Source: Hydractinia symbiolongicarpus (Eukaryota > Cnidaria > Hydrozoa > Anthoathecata > Hydractiniidae). Taken from it: a DNA stretch of 64,000 nucleotides. Of this stretch, positions 57,806 to 64,000 are shown one piece after another. Both the position numbers and the translations under genes were made by a program. The stretch covers positions 8,865,001 to 8,929,000 of the forward strand of contig NC_079875.1 in the NCBI RefSeq assembly GCF_029227915.1, written 5' to 3'. Every line of letters starts with the position of its first letter. Within the stretch, counting starts at the first letter, position 1. The notes beneath the pieces are model-generated. The model did no database searches, was not told the DNA's origin, and worked only from the letters and a program-made list of their open reading frames with translations.

Positions 57806-58130
57806 TAATGAGGGCTGGTTCATTATTATAGAGGTTGTAACCCTCCGAAGATTCTGCATAATAGCACCCCCCCCCCCTTTAACTCTGCCTCCCTATTGGA
57901 CTGGGGTAACAAGTGGGACCGTCAAACCCAAAGACAAGACAAAAAGTGTAGCCCCCTTGTTGTGCTTCTTACAGGATCTCAAGAGAGAGAAGGGAGTGAG
58001 CAAACTCCTATATTACGGTAAAATAACCGGCCAAGGATTAGCTGGGGTAAATTAGAACCGCTAGGGAAGTTTATTCCCTCCCCCAATTTGTTTTTATGGC
58101 ATGGAAAAAGTTAAGTCCTGGTAAAAAATA
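57806..58130. repeat. Repeated block downstream of USP-like copy 2
   Basis: Paralogous to 49010-49260. Its first part (TTGTCTAATGAGGGCTGG.. with TTATAGAGGTTG and CCTCCGAAGATTCTGCATAA) also recurs at 60343-60415. A run of C (57868-57880) lies inside. Confidence 0.65.
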
Positions 58131-58151
58131 GTATGTAAAAGGATGAATTGT

Positions 58152-59043
58152 TCAAGTGAGATGAATTGACTTTTGAAATTCAGCGGTCGTTGCACTTAAG
58201 GCAAGTGTTTCGTTGATCTTTAATAAACGTCCTGCTTTTAAAGTACCTAAATGGTTAATCGTGGCGAATAATCTGTACTTGTTGCTAAAGGAAATTTCAT
58301 CAGTAGGATGAGAAAGCACGAATAGCTCGTGGTGTTTCGTAGGCAGACAGTTCACCGATCTTGCATCTTTGAAAGAGGAACTATTATCTGAGGCATACCT
58401 AAGTAACTGAACAACAAGGACATCGCCACAACTGGAAATTTGTGTTTCAGTTGTGCTCTCCTGGTGTGATAAACACTGGGGGCAAAACCACTTGTCGTCG
58501 CCTACAAGCTGTTGCGACTGCGAAAATGCCTCGAAAGAGTCCCCTATTGACTTGCATGTTGGTAAAGTAAGAATTGTCTCCTTTTGTTTTTTAGAAGAGG
58601 AACACAAACGAGTGCTACAAGATGTTGTTGTTGTTAGACTAACAAAGCGAAGATTGCTAACCAAGGAAGAAGATCCAATTAGTTCGTCAATCGCTACGAG
58701 GAGGGTCTCAGGGACGTCTTGCGGATTGTTGTAATGAAATTCTTTTATGTTTGGAGTATGCATTCTGTTTTGCAAAGCCCGCAGGAAATTGGAGGGATCG
58801 CTAGGTGAACGGAAGCGATGTAAAAGGGACATATTTAGGACTATTGACTTCAGTAGTGGCGATAACAAAGAGTACTCTGATGGCAGTTGAAACCAAAGTC
58901 TTGGAAGGACAGTTAACACTTGAAAGATGGGCGTGGGCGTTGTTAGCTTTCTGCTTGGATTTGGTCTTTATATCACAGACTAACTGAAGGAATGAAAGTC
59001 TCGTACAAGTATTATATATTGTCTCACATTTATTTCTGTTCAA
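58152..59043 (-). pseudogene. USP-like deubiquitinase, copy 2 (degenerate)
   Basis: The minus-strand frame from 58919 includes SEYSLLSPLLKSIVLNMSLL and SPSDPSNFLRALQNRM, then NPQDVPETLLVAIDELIGSS (the QQD-box region of the USP fold), KWFCPQCLSHQES (zinc-ribbon-like pair), VLVVQLLRYASDNSS, and SNKYRLFATINHLGTLKAG. After this the His box is lost: where copy 1 has GHYW, this copy reads GRLLKI. A second minus frame to 59043 may hold upstream sequence. No Cys box was found. It is longer than copy 1 on the N-terminal side and cannot be catalytic. Confidence 0.7.
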
Positions 59044-60346
59044 AGATGATCTAGGGAGACAGGGTTAGGGTCACAGAAGTGTGAGTATAAAGATCCGATG
59101 ATGCAGAATCTGAATAAAAATGTCACATATCAAACCGAAATTTTATTTCCTAACAAAGCCAAATTTACCGATTCGGAGCTAGAAAAATTTGCAGTACGTA
59201 GAATAAGGCGAGACAAAATATCACGTGTTGATGATCGGCTCATTCTGACAAATGGGTCCCTGGAAAGTGTGCTGAGAAAGCGGATTATATTTCCTAAAAT
59301 ATAGAGTTAATTGCGTGTTTACTGCTTGCACTGAAGGAAATTCATCGTGACAAAATATCATTGATTCAAATTCTTCAAAAAATCTTGCAGGCTACTCTTT
59401 AAAAATCAAGATGCAGAAGCTGTTCCAGCATTTAAAGATGGGATATGCTTTAGATATTATTTTAATGCTATTGAAAGGCATCGGCATAAAAGAAAAGAGT
59501 GATTTGTATATTTAAGACTCGGATAATCTTTTATCACTTTACAAATCAGAGTGGCATGTAAAATTATCATTAGCATCGATGAGGACTCTCGACGATAACA
59601 AATTTAACACACAGGAATTCCTGCCTGTTAATTCTGACCTTCTTAAATTAAAATTGTAATATAAATAGCGAACATCCTCTTCGGTATCAGATTTGAGAGA
59701 CAAATATGATGATTTGAGTGCATGAGAAGAATTGGCGTAGGTAGTGATCACTAGTCTTCAACAAACGCCGTGGTAACGAGGCATCATCCTTATTGTTGAA
59801 TAAATTGTTGAAAAAAAAAACGGGAACAGTACACGATGGTATTTTGAAATCACTTACATCTACTGAAAGAAAGCTGATGAACCGGTAAAAATAATTATTT
59901 TTGTCCTTACTTTCTTCATAGCGATGAATAAAATGGTGGTGAAGAAGAAATTAAATTTGACGCGGACTTAATTTGCTAATGACAAAAAATATTGGCATGG
60001 CTTTCAGATGAAACTTGCCGAATTCGCCAAATCTTCTCCACGTCAAATTTTGTATGAATTAGGTACTATATTGGATGAAAATTTTGCGGCATCAGAATTT
60101 CGCGGTTTTGCAACGAGGTCCTAAAAACCAAGAAATTAAAACTCCGCGAAATATGGGTTTCCTAAAACCGCGATATTAAAATAATAAAAAATTACGCTTA
60201 GGCTCAATATTGTTCATGTGCGAGGGAAAAGGAGACGACAAGTCCAAGTGCGTCTGTCGCTAGATGTGGTCGCAGCCATGGACACAAGAGAAACAATTGT
60301 GATATGCGATTTAAATAGATTTGATGATGAAGTGATATAACTTGTC
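59044..60346. other. No recognisable gene
   Basis: A 68-codon frame at 59098-59304 (EILFPNKAKFTDSELEKFAV) is lysine-rich and might be a gene remnant, but I recognise nothing. The rest is AT-rich without motifs. Confidence 0.4.
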
Positions 60347-60939
60347 TAATGACGGCTGGTTAATTATTATAGAGGTTGAAACCCTCCGATGATTCTGCAT
60401 AATAGCAAAACCCTCCTTTTTAACAAAGATTCTCTTAAAAAATACATTGACCATTAAACAAGCCGCGTAAAACAGTGGTATAACACAAAACACTAAAAAC
60501 AAACATAAAAAGACAACAAACAAAAGAAAATAATTTACAAAGAGGTGGCTAGCCACCGCAATGATGAACTCAACCTGTTAGGTCTTTGGAAATAAGCTAG
60601 AGGTTGTACTCCTCTAGAGAAAATGCTAAAAACACAATTCTACCTTTTTTCAAGGAATTAACTAAAAATATAAAAAAATAAAACGGACACAACACATTTG
60701 AAAAGATGAACAGAACTTTAACCAAGGGCAGGTAGGTTTCGACCCATATTTCTGAACCTAAGTACCCTGGATATCTAGCTGGGTCACCTCGAAGACGTCC
60801 GCGGACGATCATTAGCAGAAACTATTAGGCAATTCAAACTGAATTAATAGGCACACGTAAAATAAATAAAACTTATTATGACGAAACTATCCTTAAACGG
60901 ATAAATATTTGAATAGTTCCTAACGGAACAAACAGACTT

Positions 60940-61377
60940 GTGAACCTGGTTATAGCTTTACACGTGTTAAAGGCGCCCAACACTCAGCCTTACACAGATC
61001 ATTGCTGCGGTGGGTCAATTTCCAATTCCAAAGAGAATCCAAAAACCTATTCAGAGGGTATATCTGTATTTCCAATGTTGCTAAAACAATTGCAAATTTT
61101 AAAGAGCCCAGAAAGAATCACAAGTGCTAAACTCAGAAATTATGTGGTTACAGTGGCACAAATCACTTGCCTTAATGATGCAGAAATGGAATGGCTGTCT
61201 AATCACCTAGGCCATTCTGTAGAAGTACATAAAAACGCCTATCGCTTGCATGACTCTGCAGTCGAGCAAAGGTCAAGCAGGCTTTTGATGGCTGTTTATT
61301 CAGGCCATGAAGGTGAAATGTCAAAGTACACCCTGACAAATCTCAACCTTAAACTTTTTGTTTATAGACCCAAGTGA
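60940..61377 (+). pseudogene. Tyrosine-recombinase-like C-terminal fragment
   Basis: The frame holds SPERITSAKLRNYVVTVAQ, then EWLSNHLGHSVEVHKNAYRL, DSAVEQRSSRLL and a weak tail. LR..VVT.AQ, LGH and H..AYR suit the R-box / HxxR-like region and catalytic Tyr neighbourhood of YR enzymes, as in Crypton-type transposons and proteins derived from them. Only the last half of the catalytic domain is visible, so it is a fragment or an exon. A degenerate relative lies at 37520-37725. Confidence 0.5.
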
Positions 61378-62952
61378 GGTGGTTCTTCAAGAAGAAGACA
61401 TTGAAAATCCTGCAGTTCATGTAGACAGTTTTAAAAACTACGATAAAAACTTTTAAAACAGTGGCTTATATATAGAGGCAATACAATAAGAAACTTGGAC
61501 AGTTTGAGAGATTTTCAAGTCAGAGTCCTGCATTATCACAAAATTGGTAGACATAGTTATATATGTGATCCTACTCCAGAAAAAAAAAAATTACAACAAA
61601 AAGCAGAATCTATGGGTAAAGTATTACCTGAACCCTTTTTGTCAGCATCTTTGCCAGTAATACCAGAATAATTCAGGTTTTTGCTACAAGCTTAAGAAAA
61701 AAAGTCCATGTAAAATATAGTTTTTGTGTTTGTGCTCCAGGAAAAGCGGGACACTTTTGCAAAGTGGATTGTAGATAGAATCAGTTTTATACCTAAAATA
61801 CAAGAATGTACATCCCGACCGTATACTGGGTCTGTACCACAAGTCCATGATAGGGTTGACAAGGCTCCTATTTTAGAAGTGACTCTCGTCTCACCTCAGT
61901 CAAAATATAAAAATGCAGACCAAATTTCTTCTGCACAAAGTCGAAAAGGTATTCAGTCATCACTCTAAGAAGCAAGGGGACAAAATAGTAGAGCTTAAGA
62001 TGTCTAAGAAAAAAACATAGAGGGAAAAGTTAACTACACTAAAATCCTAATTTGCCTATATTACGTGTTATGAATATAGATCAGGATGTCAGCCAAGTAG
62101 CCACATCATATGTTCAATGCCAATAGGCAGCACATCGTCACTTTAATGTTCATTGATGCCATCATATTTTGTTGTCTATTGCGAGATTAAAAACACACCA
62201 CAGGTCAAAGAAAATCAACATATTTATCCACCATTTCCATTTGTGAGGGGTTCAGATATGATATCAGAAGAAATAAGTAAAATCAATGAAAAATTTTTTG
62301 CTGTTGTCTGCGTTAGAATCTGACATAGCAGTAACAAGTGTTATTGAGTAACAGATAAGGAATTAAGAGTCAGGCCAGCTTTAAATTTCGTGAAAATCCT
62401 TTCACTACCTCATTATTTAACAGACTTGGAAGTAATGGACCAAACACTAAAAAAGGTTTTAAAACCCTTGCACATAACATGATATTTGGAAACATGAAGG
62501 ATGCCAAAAACAAAATTTGACAATATAAACTTTCATATACCTGTGGTTTGGTCATTGAGCTCTTAACTTTATCTAAATGGCAAATTGATTTGCAAAGGGA
62601 AATATTGAAATTGTAGAAGTATAATGCGGCAACGAATAAAAACATTTAGATCCACAAAACGTATGCATTCTATCCAAAAACATAATTATTATCAATAATT
62701 ATTCCAATCAGATTCATGTGCAGCTTGCACTTATGACTCAAACATGGTGTGATTTCGTGTCATATACTGCAAAAGAATGGTTATAGCCATAGAACAAAAG
62801 TAAAGCGTTTTGATTTTTACTGTTTGTTGAATAAGATAGCAGCAAAACATGAAGCAAAAAAGATAGTTTTTAACGCTACAGCTAAAGTGTTGCAAGCTGT
62901 TTTTATATATATATATATAACATCATTTTGTTTAAAGTATTTTTTAAATATA
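61378..62952. other. No recognisable gene
   Basis: Directly after the recombinase-like frame the sequence reads DPSEVVLQEEDIENPAVHV in another frame (61367 on), so the protein may have continued through a frameshift. Beyond 61450 nothing is recognised. An AT microsatellite lies at 62905-62919. Confidence 0.4.
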
Positions 62953-63531
62953 TTATTTTTTATGAATAAAACTTCCTAGCATTTTTAACAGGACAACTCT
63001 GTCAACGATGTGATAACATTTGAGCCGTTGAATAATCCGTTCAACATGGATTCTTTCGTTTGCAATTTGCTGGTTTTTAACAACTTCTGCTTCTGTTATT
63101 GCGATATGAGCAGAGAGAATGAATCCACCTTTTAAATCAGAAAGAAGCAACCAATCAAAGGCAAGGTGTAAGAGACCAATGAGCTTAGACCTTTTACTAG
63201 GAGGACGAGCACCTGCTTTAAGACATTTGATGTTATTTAGTTGCTTTACCGGGGAAGAGATAGAAGTATTAAAGTCAGTAAAAAATAGACGCACAACAGA
63301 ATCGTGGTGAAATGTAAACCGACCCTGTGTAAGGGCAGTTTTGCAGCGACCTAAGACGTGGATTGTGATGCATACTTGCTTACCACATAAGAAACAGGAA
63401 GATTTAGTACATAAACGGCAGCGCTTCAATTTACTTGGTGATGAGAGAACGTAGTAGGTGGCGCCTAAACAAAAGAGCAAGCAAGTTTGGGGGCATGCCC
63501 AGCAATGATTTCCAGGAGAAATCGTTTTCAA
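62953..63531 (-). pseudogene. DDE transposase-like C-terminal fragment with Cys-rich part
   Basis: The last third reads ANERIHVERIIQRLKCYHIV, which matches the conserved Glu-containing helix (RxHVER.I.R.K) at the end of DDE_Tnp_4-type transposases such as ISL2EU or related families. The first half holds CRLCTKSSCFLCGK and CITIHVLGRC, a Cys-rich putative zinc-binding module I cannot place. The two halves may be from different sources joined by rearrangement. Confidence 0.45.
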
Positions 63532-64000
63532 TGTAACTATTCCATCTGGTCCAGTACCCTTGCACTTGTAACTACATAGCCTTACTTATATGATCTCCAT
63601 CGATGTCTCCCACACTCTCTGTTACCAATCTTCTGTAAGGGTAACATCCCTTGAATCTGGGTATTTTAGGGTTGGGATGCATACCTAAGCCACATGTACC
63701 ATGTTGGGGTGAGCCTATCATGGATTAAAGGTACTGTCCGATTAAAAATCAACTAAAATTTTGACAAAAAATTCTTATTTGTAACTAATTTCTATAAAAG
63801 AATTAAATAATTATTTGTTTTCTTACCTAAAACCAACTGAACAACATCTCATTCTTGTTTACAAAAAAGCATGCGGTCTCTCGCTTCGATTGTTTATATA
63901 AATGGTGGATGATAGGCACTAAAGAGAGGCTGAAATAATATGTCGTGTGTGACGTATTTACCTGGAGCGCGCCGAACTGACCAAAATAAATAAAACGTGG
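63532..64000. other. No recognisable gene
   Basis: AT-rich sequence; no coding frame or element end is visible before the window ends. Confidence 0.5.

Overview
This is an AT-rich stretch of eukaryotic, almost certainly cnidarian (probably hydrozoan/medusozoan) nuclear DNA. The inference rests on spliced genes with GT/AG introns, a tRNA-derived SINE, Helitrons, BEL/Pao, PIF/Harbinger, Tigger and piggyBac-type elements, runs of GCTAGC, and protein families familiar to me mainly as multicopy genes of cnidarian genomes. I see no clearly intact single-copy host gene. The window is a graveyard of nested mobile elements.

The centrepiece is a palindromic, Polinton-like (protein-primed PolB) element at about 7.2-26.1 kb. 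A long inverted repeat (7193-9090 against 24281-26148) flanks it, and most of the interior is also mirrored: 11901-14662 reappears inverted across 17717-24280, leaving a single-copy loop of about 3 kb that holds most of the polymerase. From left to right it carries a coiled-coil/membrane protein (+), a two-TM protein and a larger unknown protein (-), a candidate structural protein (+), a glycine-rich membrane protein (+), two tandem genes made of FKTQ/CNKAV-type repeats (-), and a protein-primed DNA polymerase with N-terminal accessory domains (+). The polymerase runs directly into an inverted copy of its own 5' part. The right arm lacks the 2.8 kb next to the left inverted repeat, but holds a 3.9 kb block missing from the left arm: a 2.8 kb AT-rich tandem array plus the N-terminal half of one repeat protein. 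All element genes are broken by stops and frameshifts. Several lesions are identical in both arms, so some decay predates the inverted duplication. The layout resembles a copy-back (snap-back) defective genome fixed in a chromosome.

To the right lies a decayed BEL/Pao retrotransposon (26.6-31.9 kb) with a truncated PIF/Harbinger element and a TTAA-flanked piggyBac-type MITE nested in it, then relics of the same repeat family as the long inverted repeat (32.4-32.9 and 36.1-37.1 kb), a deleted Tigger element (34.5-35.6 kb), and three head-to-tail mini-Helitrons (37.1-37.5 kb).

From 40 to 47 kb a multi-exon gene of unknown function has been hit by two Helitrons: one sits inside a coding exon at a frame-neutral position, the other in the following intron, with a SINE just before a 423-codon terminal ORF. 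It is not certain that the exons and the ORF are one gene.

From 48 to 64 kb there are two copies of a ubiquitin-specific-protease-like sequence. The first is adjoined by a nearly intact two-gene PIF/Harbinger transposon with TGA target duplications. There follow a Mutator-like transposase relic, a tyrosine-recombinase-like fragment, and a DDE-transposase-like fragment. All functions are assigned from motifs read by eye; no database search was run.
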